The position numbers and the translations under genes were made by a program. The notes under the pieces are model-generated. The model was not told the DNA's origin. It did not search any database and saw only the letters and a program-made list of their open reading frames with translations. A stretch of 64,000 bases of DNA from Aporrectodea caliginosa (Eukaryota > Annelida > Clitellata > Crassiclitellata > Lumbricidae), in NCBI GenBank assembly GCA_020284085.1, contig JACEVL010000803.1, forward strand, positions 62,001-126,000, given 5' to 3'. The stretch's first letter is position 1; every line of letters starts with the position of its first letter. Positions 21,901 through 33,541 of this stretch are shown here, piece by piece.

Positions 21901-22452
21901 TGGCTTGTACTCTATCGGTTTGGGCTTGTACTCTATCGGTTTGGCTTGTACTCTATCGGTTTGGCTTGTACTCTATCGGTTTGGCTTGTACTCTATCGGT
22001 TTGGCTTGTACTCTATCGGTTTGGCTTGTACTCTATCGGTTTGGCGGTTTGGCTTGTACTCTATCGGTTTGGCTTGTACTCTATCGGTTTGGCTTGTACT
22101 CTATCGGTTTGGCTTGTACTCTATCGGTTTGGCTTGTACTCTATCGGTTTGGTTTTGTACTCTATCGGTTTGGTTTGTACTCTATCGGTTTGGCTTGTAC
22201 TCTATCGGTTTGGCATGTACTCTATCGGTTCGGCTTTGTACTCTATCGGTTTGGCTTGTACTCTATCGGTTCGGTTTGTACTCTATCGGTTTGGCTTGTA
22301 CTCTATCGGTTTGGCTTGTACTCTATCAGTTTGGCTTGTACTCTATGGGTTTGGCCTGTACTCTATCGGTTCGGCGTGTACTCTATCGGTTTGGTTTGTA
22401 CTCCATCGGTTTTGCTTGTACTCTATCGGTTCGGCTTGTACTCTATCGGTTT
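18961..22452 (+). repeat. 20-bp satellite array, about 175 copies
   Basis: A near-perfect tandem array of the 20-mer GGCTTGTACTCTATCGGTTT across 3.5 kb. Common variants are GGTTCGG, GGTTTGG, TATGGG for TATCGG, and one-base T or G insertions. Variants crowd at both edges (18961-20200 and 22330-22452), while 20500-22150 is nearly uniform. Because 20 is not a multiple of three and the unit has no plus-strand stop in any phase, all three plus frames stay open for hundreds of codons. They all encode the same 20-residue cycle (GLYSIGLACTLSVWLVLYRF). I regard those frames as artefacts, not genes. Confidence 0.95.
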
Positions 22453-22720
22453 GTATGTATGTGTGCATCTATAATGGATATACGTACAGTGTGTGTGTAT
22501 GTATGTATGTATGTATGTATGTATGTATTACGCATGTATATATCCTTGTATGTATACGTATACGCTGTATGTATGCATGTATACTGTGTATGTATGTACT
22601 ATGTACGTGTATGTATAATATATGCATGCAAGTGTGTACTTTGTATGTATGTATGAATAATGTATGTATATATATGTATATATATATGTGTGTGCGTGCG
22701 TGAGTGTGTGTGTGTGTGCC
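22453..22720. repeat. TGTA/TATG microsatellite
   Basis: (TATG)n and (TATA)n repeats directly abutting the 20-bp satellite, ending in GTGTGTGTG at about 22700-22720. Confidence 0.9.
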
Positions 22721-23154
22721 TAGGTATGGATGAACGAATGGATAGGCCTATTGATATACGTATGGAAACTGATGTGAAGAAGTCTGTCTGTCTGTCTGTT
22801 GTGTTCAGGTCAAGTGAAGCAGTTGAGGCAAAGCATGGATCGATGGACGGAGAATTCGTTCCAGTAGAAACCCAGTTGTTCTCATTCCTCGCTCATCATC
22901 ATCAGAAGAGGCTTCGAAACGACTTCAGTATCCAACCATTGTCATCGCTCTTCCATCTCCCTCTCTTCTTTGTAGTTCCTTTCTACCTTTACCTCTACCA
23001 TTTCTCCGTCACTTTTCATGACCTCCCATGACCTCCCATTCACGCGCTACTTAAATCTATCTACACTCTATCCCTTTCTTTCGCTTCTTCCATCCATCCA
23101 TTTATTAAATCTTATTTTTGCTGACACTATTCTAAGTTTACTTTTACTAGTTAT

Positions 23155-23272
23155 TGTAACTTCTCTCTCTCGCTCTTCTGTCTCTGCCTCTGTCTCTGTT
23201 TCTGTTTCTGTCTCTGCTGCCTCTGTCTGTTTGTCTGTCTATCTCCCTGTCTCTCTCTGGCCTCTCTCTGTC

Positions 23273-23342
<70 letters not shown>

Positions 23343-23345
23343 ACC
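23155..23345. repeat. CT/TCTG microsatellite passing into (CA)n
   Basis: TCTCTG and TCTG units (23160-23290), then (CT)n, then (CA)n to about 23340. Ser/Leu-rich translations across it are composition artefacts. Confidence 0.9.
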
Positions 23346-23766
23346 ATCCTCTTGTCTTTCTCTCTCTACCTCTGTCGTCTCTTTCGACCCCCTCCCCGCT
23401 TTCGACCCCCTCCCTCCGGTGGAGCTGATGACGTCACTAACTCCTCAACACCTCACAGACTGCTTGGATATTCCCCCGTAGAGCAAATAGTCGCCACTTG
23501 CTTCAGCAGCAGGCGTCAAATAATTACCTAGAACTAATTGGACGATAGCGGAAAACTGCTCACCTGTGTGCGTGTTAAATAATTGTTATAATTACAGTAG
23601 AATATATTGTTCAGCAATATGAATAGGCATGTGTAGCGTCAATAGTCGACTGAAAATGTGTTTAAAGTTTGTGTTTCAGGGCCTCTTGCAAATAAGCTGA
23701 AAATTTATGTAGAGCCTTCCAAAGTCATCAGATCTCGAGTTTCTTTTTAATACGAATACCGCTACA

Positions 23767-23884
23767 ACATGGCTGCACCAGCAGACGGGGAAAAACTAAG
23801 CGAGACCAGCTTTTTGGAGAACGGCGTTTATTTGAACAGAATTAATCGATTTTATCCGCGGCTGCCATTGGAGACGGGTGTTTA
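23767..23884 (+). CDS. Possible orphan first exon or short ORF (38 aa)
   Basis: ACAACATGG gives a good start context. The frame reads MAAPADGEKLSETSFLENGV and continues 18 residues to a TAA. Composition and codon use look protein-like compared with the surrounding AT-rich sequence. A possible splice donor, G|GTGTTT, lies just before the stop, so it could be the first coding exon of a gene whose other exons are outside view. No downstream exon was found to 26 kb, and I recognise no family. Confidence 0.2.
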
Positions 23885-26018
23885 ATTAAAGTTTTGCGGT
23901 ACTATGTGCATGTAATGTGATCTCAAAGTCATCCTTACGAAAACACCTGGCTTGCGATTGGTGTGATATATTTCTGCCGATGCTAAACTTTAACTTTTGT
24001 AAGCTTGTTAACCCCTTAAGCCATAGGCCTAGACTAAATCACACCAAGCGTGAATTCGCAAGAGATTTTAGGCATTATAATATATAGGCTACTGGTTAAA
24101 TTTAATTTGTTAAGCAACCATGATTGATGAGAAGCAAAAGAATAAGAAATGTTGATAGGGCCTAGTCTGCTCAATCCACTAAGAAAACGTGCACGTCTCG
24201 CTCACATAATTCAACTCGTTGAGATTTTAAACTTCCGAACTCGCTAGAATTAGGAATTGTTTGCATACAAGCGGTCTAATTTAAGCGTTGAGTATGGTAA
24301 GCATAGAAATGAACGCCTAGGCCTACCATTTGAGACGTTATCAATAATTCAAGACCTTTCATTAGTCGTGTTTGTTTCTCGTTATTGCAATAACTTTCAT
24401 TAATATCAACTTGCAAATTTGAGTTCAACTATCACGGCTTGGCACGAAACCAACATGAATTAAGGATATCGAAGATTTTGTAATCACGATTTGTTTTTAC
24501 GGCGAAATGTTCGTAAGACTTGATAGGCTACGTCACTTCGGTCCAGCTAGGCCTACTTCTACGATAATACTTTTGTTGCTGGTGCAAGGTTTCAGAGATT
24601 TAAAGGTCACAGCGTGTCGTGTCCTGATTCCATATTTAATAACCCGTTGAACATCGCAGAAGTAGTGACCTAATGAACTGACCCAATTGCGCGATGCCTC
24701 AGAATTCATTTCCGAAGAATAAGTTTAGGCCCTGATAATATTATTATGTTATGTTGGCCTACGTGCATAAACACCTCAATGTTTTTATATATAATTTCTG
24801 TGTTTGTAGGATACCGTATAATTAGTTACGTTATATTAATTTAGACCCTGTAATTATTATATAAAATATTTGTGATTCCTGACATTGTATAGAATTGGAT
24901 GTAAATCAAGTAGAAAGAATCTTTTCTAGATTTGTTGTATCATAAAGTAGGTCAGCATTCTAAAAATAGATTCGTACTGAACATTGTGGCATGTTTTGAC
25001 TCTCATGATTATATTTTGAGCAACAATATCGGTGGCTACACATACGCACACGCACGCACGTAGGCGGGCCGGCCACACACACACACACACCACCCACCAC
25101 CCACCACCCACACACACACACACACACACACACTTACCCACCCACACCCACACACACACAGAGTTTCAGTTGTAAAAATAGCTGGGGTAAAAAAATGTTA
25201 CATAATGTTACACTTACAGATTACGAAAGTACACGAACGCAGGTCAAAATCTAACGTTGTTGTTAATATGTTAATGCACACGAAATAACAGACGACTTTA
25301 ATACGAGATAGTTTCGTTATATGACTCCTCCTCGACAACTTAGCTGAGGCGGCTGGAAGAAGAGCTGGAGGGGTTGAACCCCTAATCCCCACAACTATAT
25401 ATATATATATATATATATGTGTATGTGCTATATATATGCGCGCGCGTGTGTGTGTGCAAAACAGAAATAGGCCTACACTAAGCCTTGTATAGAAATCTAA
25501 GTAGGCCTAGCGTATGTAACTTGACCTACATAAAATATTATTGGCGTGGCACCCAATGGCTGTTTGACCCTAATTGAACCGTGACCTGGAACCGATTTGA
25601 ACTGACCTGCCGGTCGATTTTGTTCTGACTGAGCGCCGTTGAATAAGCGCCATGGTGACCGCGATTCGCTTGGTTGGGCGTTTTAGAAGTTTCGAAATTA
25701 TTATTAAACCGAGACTCCTATAACCATAGCAACCCAAACAGCCCAACAGCTGTTGTATTCGGTAGGTGGCAGCATTGTTCTAAACACTAGTTAGAAAATT
25801 TCGATGAATGAATTCGTCTGTGAAGTAGGCCTCATTTCAAACAACGACAAACTCGACGGTTATTGTGATAGCATTAATTTTAGACCAAAAAAGTAAATGG
25901 TAGGCCTACACAGCTATTTGAATGGTCAACAATGCCTAATTAGAAACATTTATGGCTACCAGTAGGACTATACATTATTCTCAATTGTACACCCACTATA
26001 AACGTGCAATATTCAATA
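23885..26018. other. Non-coding stretch rich in AGGCCT palindromes and CA repeats
   Basis: No gene recognised. It contains (CA)n at 25075-25160, (AT)n at 25398-25420 and an unusual density of AGGCCT hexamers. These sit at 24025, 24319, 24549, 25469, 25503, 25827 and 25902, mostly within TAGGCCTA. Confidence 0.5.
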
Positions 26019-26134
26019 CATATAAACAGTGGCGGCGCCAGCCATACAATTTCAGCAGGTCGCGTCAGGGTCATGGGAGTTATTCAGCAGGTCGAAGAAA
26101 TTAATGTTTGAGTTTGACGCATCAAGCAGCATAA

Positions 26135-26183
<49 letters not shown>

Positions 26184-26618
26184 ATATAACGAAGAAAATT
26201 ATTATTGAACGCTTATAGTCCAATTGTTGTAGCATATTAAAATAAATTTAAAAGAATTCAGCATTATCAATATCAATAGGCCCTATATTCAATCAATATA
26301 TTTATTGACCACCATGATAATAATACAGGCACATAGTTCATGCAATCGTATACAGGGTGTGAATGGGTATACCCAAAGGAACATAATGGTTCCGCTAGCA
26401 TTTAATTATTAAAGCGTTAAACTTTAGTTATTGAAAGTAGGCCTACTGATGAGCTACTCAGAACAGAATGAACATGTATGCTAATAAGATGCACGAGTCG
26501 CATGACCCACGTTTTCAACATTTAGAGAAACATCGTTTAACTCCTGCAATTCGCTAGCATTATTATCGTTCAGAACTATAGGCCTACCAACGTCGACATT
26601 ATAATTTATAGGCTAACA

Positions 26619-28006
26619 CTTACACTTAGCACTTAGTCCTTCCTCGCGCTATCAGCGCATCGGGCGACACAGCCTCTCCACGTTATCCTGTCTTCCGCGG
26701 CCAGCATAGCATCGTCCCACGTCATTCCGCCGCCTTCCAGATCCTGAGTGATCGTGCTTCTCCAAGTCTTTCTGGGTCTTCCTCGCCCTCTTCTCCATCC
26801 CGACGGAGTCCAATCCAGTGCCTGCCTTAGCGTTCTCTCCTCTCCCGATCTATGTATGTGCCCCAACCAACGTAACCGCATCTTCTTCAGCATGTCTTCC
26901 AGTTTCTCCATGGATGTTCTCCTTCTTACTTCCTCATTTCTGACCTTATCCCTCCAAGTGATCTTCAGTAATCTTCTCAGCCAACGATGATGTGCCGCCT
27001 CCAGTTTCTTCATATTGACTTTTGTCATAGACCATGTCTCTGCCCCATACAGCAACGCTGTCAATACCAAAGCTCTGTACAATCTTGTTTTTGTTGTCAG
27101 ACTGAGTCCTTTGTTCTTCCATATATTGTTCAACCTTCCAAATGTGGCATTGGCTTTTCCCAATCTGCTTCCAATCTCTTTGTCACAGCTGCCATTGCTT
27201 GAAATCATACTCCCCAGATAGCAAAAGTGTTCCACCTCCTCCAGCACATCCTCTCCAACTTTGATGTTTTCAGTCACTGTCCATTTTCCTACTTTCATAA
27301 TCTTTGTTTTGGTGGTATTGATCCTCAGTCCGACCAGACCCGCCTCTCTCTCCACACTGTCTGTGAGTTTTCTCATTCCTTCCCAAGACTCCTCCAGTAG
27401 CGCTATGTCGTCTGCAAAGTCTAGATCCGCCAGCTTTCCCTCTCCTTCCCACTCCAGGCCACACTCCCCTTCCTTTGTGCTTCGTCTCATCACCCAATCG
27501 ATCGTTAGCAGGAATAGCAATGGTGACAGAATGCAGCCCTGACGCACGCCCGTGACAATCTGGAACCACTCTCCTAGTTTCCCTTCCGTTCTCACTGCAC
27601 ACCTGCTTTCTGTATACATTCCTTTTATGATGTTTATAATCTTCTCTGGTATACCGTATTGTGCGAGGATATTCCACACCACAGGTCTTTGGACGCTGTC
27701 AAATGCCTTCTTAAAATCGACGAAGTTGACAAGTACATTTCCATTTCCCTCTACGCACTTCTGGACAATCTGTCTCAGTATCTATAGATCTGTTCGCTGC
27801 ATGATCTGCCCTTTCTGAAGCCCGCCTGCTGTTGTCTCAATACGCTGTCTACCGCTCCCTGTATTCTTCTCAAAATTATGCTGGCCAAGACCTTCCCCGG
27901 TATGGAGAGCAACGTGATTCCTCTCCAATTGTTGCAATCACTAAGGTTCCCTTTCTTCGGTAGCGGTATGGTGATCCCATCTCGCCAATCTCTTGGAACC
28001 TCCCCG
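26619..28006 (-). pseudogene. 5'-truncated LINE reverse transcriptase, frameshifted
   Basis: The upstream frame (28011-27778) starts inside the RT: VPRDWRDGITIPLPKKG, NWRGITLLS, QQAGFRKGRSC. After a small indel near 27770 the downstream frame (to 26633) gives VDFKKAFDSV (motif A), TGVRQGCILSPLLF (motif B) and LDFADDIALL (motif C). It then gives FCYLGSMISS, LYGAETWSMTK, RWLRRLLKITW, LRWLGHIHRSG, RGRGRPRKTW and a natural stop. The 3' end on the minus strand is a CTAAGTG repeat tail. Endonuclease and N-terminus are absent, as expected of a 5'-truncated retrotransposed copy. Different family from the LINE at 4.5 kb. Confidence 0.9.
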
Positions 28007-28824
28007 GTCATATCGTTTTCCGCCAGATTTATTTCCGAAGAAATCTTAAATGTTGCAGCGCCTCATTGTTATTTATTCATTTCTTTGCTACTGTATAATT
28101 ATAACGTTGGTGCAATTCGTAAACAACTGAAAAGGGGCCGTCCATAAATGACGTCACGCACCTAGGGGAGGGGGTCGGAAATTTGTGACGATGTGTGACA
28201 TGGGGTGGGTGGGGGTCTGAGTAGTGTGACGTCACACCAGGTCTATGTTATTAAATTTAACAATTAACAACAATTTAATTTTAATAATAACAGCACTAAT
28301 TTTGAGGATTAAATTTTCATTATTTTTTAAATTATTTTAATGTATACGGGCACCATTATTAATAATTTTCTAATTATTTCAATATTTGGTCACTGTTAGA
28401 TTTTAAAATATTCATGCTTTTGCTATTTGTTCCATGAAGGAGCATTTTGCTTCGCCATGGAAATTGGTTTTAGGGGGTCAGAGCTTTGTGACGTCATTTT
28501 CAGAGGGGTCTTACTTTTTGTGACGAAGTGTGACGAGGGGAGGAGGGGGTTAAAAATCGGTCAAAATAGCGTGACGTCATTTATGGACGGCCCCAAAGGC
28601 ATCGACGCGAAAAGGTTAGTTTCGCGAAGTAATCGACGACATTATAGGCTAACAGTCATATCGTTTTCCGCCAGATTTATTTCCGAAGAAATCTTAAATG
28701 TTGCAGCGCCTCATTGTTATTTATTCATTTCTTTGCTACTGTATAATTATAACGTTGGTGCAATTCGTAAACAACTGAAAAGGCATCGACGCGAAAAGGT
28801 TAGTTTCGCGAAGTAATCGACGAC
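28007..28824 (+). repeat. Tandem duplication (about 170-184 bp), first copy interrupted
   Basis: The unit GTCATATCGTTTTCCGCCAG ... AATCGACGAC occurs at 28007-28133 plus 28595-28640, and again uninterrupted at 28655-28824. The linker ATTATAGGCTAACA (28641-28654) is also found, with a small insertion, left of the LINE fragment at 26599-26618. So the repeat unit is ATTATAGGCTAACA plus GTCATATCG..GAC. Copy 1 carries both the LINE fragment and the MITE, and copy 2 carries neither. Confidence 0.85.
28134..28594. mobile_element. MITE with 26-bp perfect terminal inverted repeats
   Basis: Begins GGGGCCGTCCATAAATGACG and ends with its exact inverse complement; the perfect inverted repeat is 26 bp. It is flanked by AAA on each side (28131-28133 and 28595-28597). 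The copy-2 duplicate shows the empty site as a single CTGAAAAGGCATCG. The interior has GTGACG/GACGTCA motifs and G-rich runs near both ends. The GGCCGTCCATAAAT end type resembles known metazoan MITEs, but I do not assign a superfamily. Confidence 0.85.
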
Positions 28825-29519
28825 GACTGAGCGGTAACTACTTTTCACTGTAAAACCCAAGAAAAACTGATGACAAGCTAAATTTAATTGTATTTTTTCC
28901 ACTAATTTTTGACGTAACGGCGGCAAAGACAACATAAGCATTTCAATTTTAGAGTTTACAACATAGACTTCTGTTGACAATGACATAAACGTAAAAATGT
29001 CGTTTAGATCTAATAATGATTATTGCAATAGTGATCCTATGGGACAGATGTTGATGTTTGAAATGAAAAGAAGACATTAAAAGTTCCAAAGAATTTTAGG
29101 CAGGTCATTAAGCAGGTCGGGAGCAAAATAGGCAGGTCAAATGACCTGCTGCGACCTGCTGTAGCGCCGCCACTGCATATAAACGATCGTTCGCCTTTAC
29201 AGATCGATATTTAGGCTACTTGCGTCGCCGAGTACACTCATGAGTATGGTGAGGTCCATGTCAACTGCCCTGGGAGCCACAAGTTGTTAAAAGGTGGAAT
29301 ATGGACGGTAACACGACGATGTTGAAGAAGACATTAAAACGAGAAATTAAACTGTTTTTTCTTCAGAGGTTGAAATGTGAAGCTTATCAGATAAAGACCG
29401 GTAGGCCCAATCAAATAAGCTTAGGCCTATATGTGCCTCGATAGGTGACAGTCAGTGAAATATCAATAAACCTTGTGCCCACTATTATCAGTTTTACCGT
29501 TTAAGTCAATTGACAGTTT

Positions 29520-29830
29520 GGGGTGCACGATGCGTAACGGTTGGCGTCCTGGACTGTCACTCGAGAGGTCGGGGGTTCAACTCCCCACCAGGCAGTCATT
29601 TTGTTTGAGATTTTCTGCTCCACCTGCACCTTATAGCCAACTCAGCTATGACGAGTACAGAATACTGTCGGTGGAGTGGGAGTGGATGAAGAGACGGCAA
29701 GGGACAGGACTGACCACCTGCCATCATATTATGTTGAGGCTAAGAAAATGAAGTCGCTAACACTTCACACTCACAGCTGCTTCTTAGGCTAGCTCAAAGG
29801 ACTGCTCTTCTTCAGCGACATTTTTATAGC
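29520..29830 (+). repeat. tRNA-derived SINE
   Basis: The head has an A box-like TGCGTAACGGTTGGCGTCC and a strong B box GGGGTTCAACTCCCC (about 29573-29587), as in a tRNA gene. It is followed by a non-tRNA body and the tail GCTAAGAAAATGAAGTCGCTAA. The inverted copy at 47765-48060 and a partial copy at 59540-59720 share the body and tail. It does not fold as a functional tRNA because the body replaces the acceptor stem. Confidence 0.75.
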
Positions 29831-29924
29831 AATTTGATTATGGTCCGTACCTAAATATATGCAAATCATCTGTGCAGGGGGCTTAAAATAATCAAATGTG
29901 TGCCTTCCTGTGCCCAGACACATA

Positions 29925-30080
29925 GCGAGACTTAAATTCAAGAGGAGGCAACTTCACAGACTATTGGCAAAATCCTGGTCATTGGGGTTATTTAATAGTC
30001 GTCGAAGTTCTAGTATATAAAGAAAGCAAGATGAGGCAACTGCCTCCTAGTGCCTCAATGTAGCTACGCCTATGTGTGTG
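29925..30080 (+). repeat. Dispersed repeat Z, copy 2
   Basis: Matches 13814-13935 (AGGCAACTTCACAGACTATTGGCAAAATCCTGG and following, abbreviated). Ends TAGCTACGCCTATG. Probably a small transposon remnant. Confidence 0.65.
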
Positions 30081-30439
30081 CCCCAAATTCCGAATAGTAA
30101 TTTAATGTAATGTAAATCTGGAAACTTTCAACACTACACAGAACCTGTGTCAGGGAGACCCGTTTATTTACTGGCGCTATATCATATCAAGTACGCTAGA
30201 GCCAGGTGGTTTGGTCAGTTTTGGTGGCGTCAGATCAGAACACTGGAGTTCAGGTCACAGACACAACGTGGTGCTAATGTGGAAGGCGATACTGATGGTG
30301 GCAGTGTTTGACAAGATGAGAGAGTTGGCATTAGAGTAAGAGTTACAACATAGACTGCAAAAAAGCAGTGTTCACAGATGAAATTGTGAAAGCCACAGAT
30401 ACACGTAAAGAAATGAGAACACGAGTATATATTTTTTAC

Positions 30440-32351
30440 AGATCTTTATCTTTAATAATTACTAACATCCGGAATAACAAAGACAGATATAAAGAAATGA
30501 ATGGCAGATAATTATAAAGTTAAAGACGTGTACAAGAGATCACATAATCAGTTTACATTGTCTATCGTCATCTATCACAGTCACTATCAACATACAACAC
30601 GTAACATTCTCTCCTCAAAGAGCTAAAACAAAACGCTTGAAGCTCCCAACCCTTTCTGCAACACTTGGAGTGGAAAATACATGTAGAAGGGGAAAGCGAG
30701 TCAACCATATACACAAAGGTAGAATAATGTGTAAATTAGTTCTCTCGAACATCAGTGTACATGTTAAGATTATATCTGTAATCACAAGCTATGCTTATGC
30801 AAGCTTGAGACTGCACTTGGCATCCTAAGTACATTCTATGGATACTTCTAAATAAAGGATGGAATACGTTCCAATTGAAGAAGGGGATCAAATGCACACA
30901 AGCAAAATATTGATTATAACCCCTTCTAAAAATTGCTATTCTGCCTTTAGTCATAGAAGAGCCCTACCTTTCCTCCGGTAAAATCTGTTAAAAATGACCA
31001 CAGAAGAACCTAGTACGTCTTTTAAATTTACAGAAGTTCAAAGCACACCCTGTCTATGGGTGAGATGAGGCATACAATTTAAAACTATATCCCTCAAGTA
31101 TACTGTGAATGATGTTTAAAGTTAATGAAACCAGATAAAAGACAGCAGTTTCTTTCAGTAGTTTGCTACCTGTAAACTCATCTCTAGTCTGCAAGGCAAG
31201 TTCAGCCGAGTCCTTAGCCCTGAACAGTCTTTACCTTGGCCCAAACTCTATTCAGACGATTCCAGCATCTCAGACAGTGATTAACTATGATTGCATTCAG
31301 TTTCAATTGCTTGTAGCCATAAACTGAATCAAAACCAATTAACAAGAAGACCTCAGAATAAATCGCATATTCAGAACATAGCACAAATTAGTAGCCGTTG
31401 AAAGAAAACTATTTACCAGCTTAAACACTCAGCGGTAACACTGTTTGAAATTAAATTTGCATTTATACATGCACGACCTGAATGAAATTGTTTAACTTTC
31501 TTAGTTAGAAAAACGATTTTGAAGTATTTAAGAGTCAAAGTATGTTAAGCATTATTTCTCCTGGTCATTTAAAAAACAGATCATAGATAACAGAATAATT
31601 CACCAAAACACTCTAAATAGATTCAAATTTAAATTCTTTCTACTTTAAAGATCAATCTAATCAAAATCTCAATTTTTGATTCAGCCATGTCTTCAAATAA
31701 CAAAACAAAATCACACAATGACTCAGAAAGTAATTAACTTAAAGCATCTGCAGTTTACACAGCTTAACAGAACGATAATATCTCAAAAATATACATTGTT
31801 CATTATACAGAGAAGCCTGGCATTTCAAACAGCAACATGTAAGGACACTTGTCATTTGGATTTTTGCCAGAAAACCTTGTTAATCATGACCACAATGTTA
31901 TTCAATTGACGACATGAGAATTCGGCGAGTATCAAAAGACGTTCAGTTCACGCTCCCTTTTGAACAGAAACTACCACACTTCTGAAAATTTGTAACAGTT
32001 ATTAAATTAAACAGAAATTCTTAACATTTGAAAAGTGTCTAGCCCCGGTCACTAGATCAATGACTTAAAGTCATCCTTGAGAAATACGATAAATCATACT
32101 TCAGTGCATATTTGCACACTGGAATAAAAACCACTGGTCATGATTATCACAGCATTCTGTAGCACCCTTACATAAAATTTACATCAGCCATTGCTTCAAA
32201 CAATGCAAAACACTGATCAAATCAAAACAAACGTAATACAGTCGATTTCTTCGCCAAAATACGCAACAGTCATTGAACGTTCGATTTGCCCCAACCCGTA
32301 AAATTACCGAAAACAAAAGTCCTGCCTCCTGTCCAGCACTTAAACTGCTCT
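30440..32351 (-). other. Probable 3' UTR of the MYLIP-like gene
   Basis: No coding signal on either strand for 1.9 kb downstream of the MYLIP-like stop codon at 32352-32354. The sequence is AT-rich and free of recognisable transposons, unlike the flanking DNA. A minus-strand ATTAAA lies at 30451-30456 and could serve as a polyadenylation signal. The 3' UTR assignment is inference from position and repeat-poor content. Confidence 0.4.
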
Positions 32352-33479
32352 TCATTTGCACATCACCAGGTTATCATTCGCGGTGGTAAACACTGGTCTT
32401 GTGTAAGGCAGGAAAATAGGCTGAGCCAGATCAATTGTACGCTTGCAGATAGGACAGCAGTCTAATCGTTTGGCACAGGCGGTGCAGCAGACTACGTGAC
32501 CACATGGAACAAACGCAGTGTTGATATCCGCATCGATACAGATGTGACAGGCAAGGCTGTCGCGAATATCGCTGAGCTGCTTCACTGCCTGAAAGAAATA
32601 GAAACCACTTCTTAAAACGCAGCAGAGCAACACAATGAAAATCTACCAACAATTTAGTTGATTGGTAAATGTTTTGCTAAGGAGATCCACTTCTGTGACT
32701 CAATGCAACAATAAAAAAGCTCTGCAGAGAAACAGTCTTGGGAAATTTCCCACACCGTTTGGCTGGAGCTACAAAAGTCACTTATGTCACTTAGACTTAC
32801 ATTTTCAAATTCTTTTATCAACCATATGACTTATGAACTGATCTTTTGAATATTGACCTGATTGCGGCTTGGTTTTGGTGCACCATCAGTTGATACGTTG
32901 TTCGTTAGACACCTGCGCTATAGAAGTTATTCTAATTACAATTACTGGTCAACAGATACATTGGGAAATTATGAAAGACCTGTTTCATTTATCATGACAA
33001 ATGCTTTGACCTATATCAGTTATAAGTCGCTGTGGTATTGTTGTGCTGACATGTAAACTCAGGATCACCAGTAATGTATCGTAATCGCATATTTATTAAA
33101 CACCCATTGGTGATGCTTCGAATGTTACACCAACCAAAAAGCTGCTTTTAACATACTGTTTTTATCTGTACTGTCTGTATTATCCACAGTATCCATTACA
33201 TCATCGTAAACCGATACTTTAAAGATTCATTATTGCCCATACTACTCGTATAAGTAATTTATAATTTTTTTATGATATCATTATTATATGATATTTTCAA
33301 AAACATCATTGTTATCTGTACTCAAAGGCATATAAAGCAAGTAGGTCAACTATCAAACATGTAAGTAAGCAAGCAGGTAGCCTTTATTTACATCAGCCAG
33401 GTGCATAATATATAGATCATGTTTATGCATCTGGACATTTATCGGTAGTACTTTAATAAGAACACACATTATATCTATA

Positions 33480-33541
<62 letters not shown>

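Larger units (their letters stand above)
26027..29175. mobile_element. hAT-type element (3149 bp) carrying nested insertions
   Basis: Left end CAGTGGCGGCGCCAGCC, right end (reversed) CAGTGGCGGCGCTACAGC. It is flanked by a perfect 8-bp direct repeat CATATAAA (26019-26026 and 29176-29183). GCAGGTC subterminal motifs recur near both ends. No hAT transposase is encoded. The interior holds a (TA)n run (26138-26176), a LINE fragment, a tandem duplication and a MITE. After removal of the later insertions the core is about 1.3 kb. Confidence 0.85.

Noticed and set aside
18961..22452. CRISPR-like array
   Set aside because: Units are contiguous with no unique spacers, and the DNA is eukaryotic.
19398..22703. 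1101-codon open reading frame (and 871, 350, 281 and 250-codon overlapping frames)
   Set aside because: All are produced by the stop-free 20-bp satellite read in three phases; identical cyclic peptides in three frames cannot be under protein-level selection.
26748..27542. Several plus-strand frames of 68-93 residues
   Set aside because: Antisense shadows of the minus-strand LINE reverse transcriptase.
29520..29600. Functional tRNA gene
   Set aside because: A and B boxes are present but the acceptor stem does not close and a SINE body follows; inverted and partial copies occur elsewhere. The same applies to 46599, 47990, 50380 and 41400-41475.
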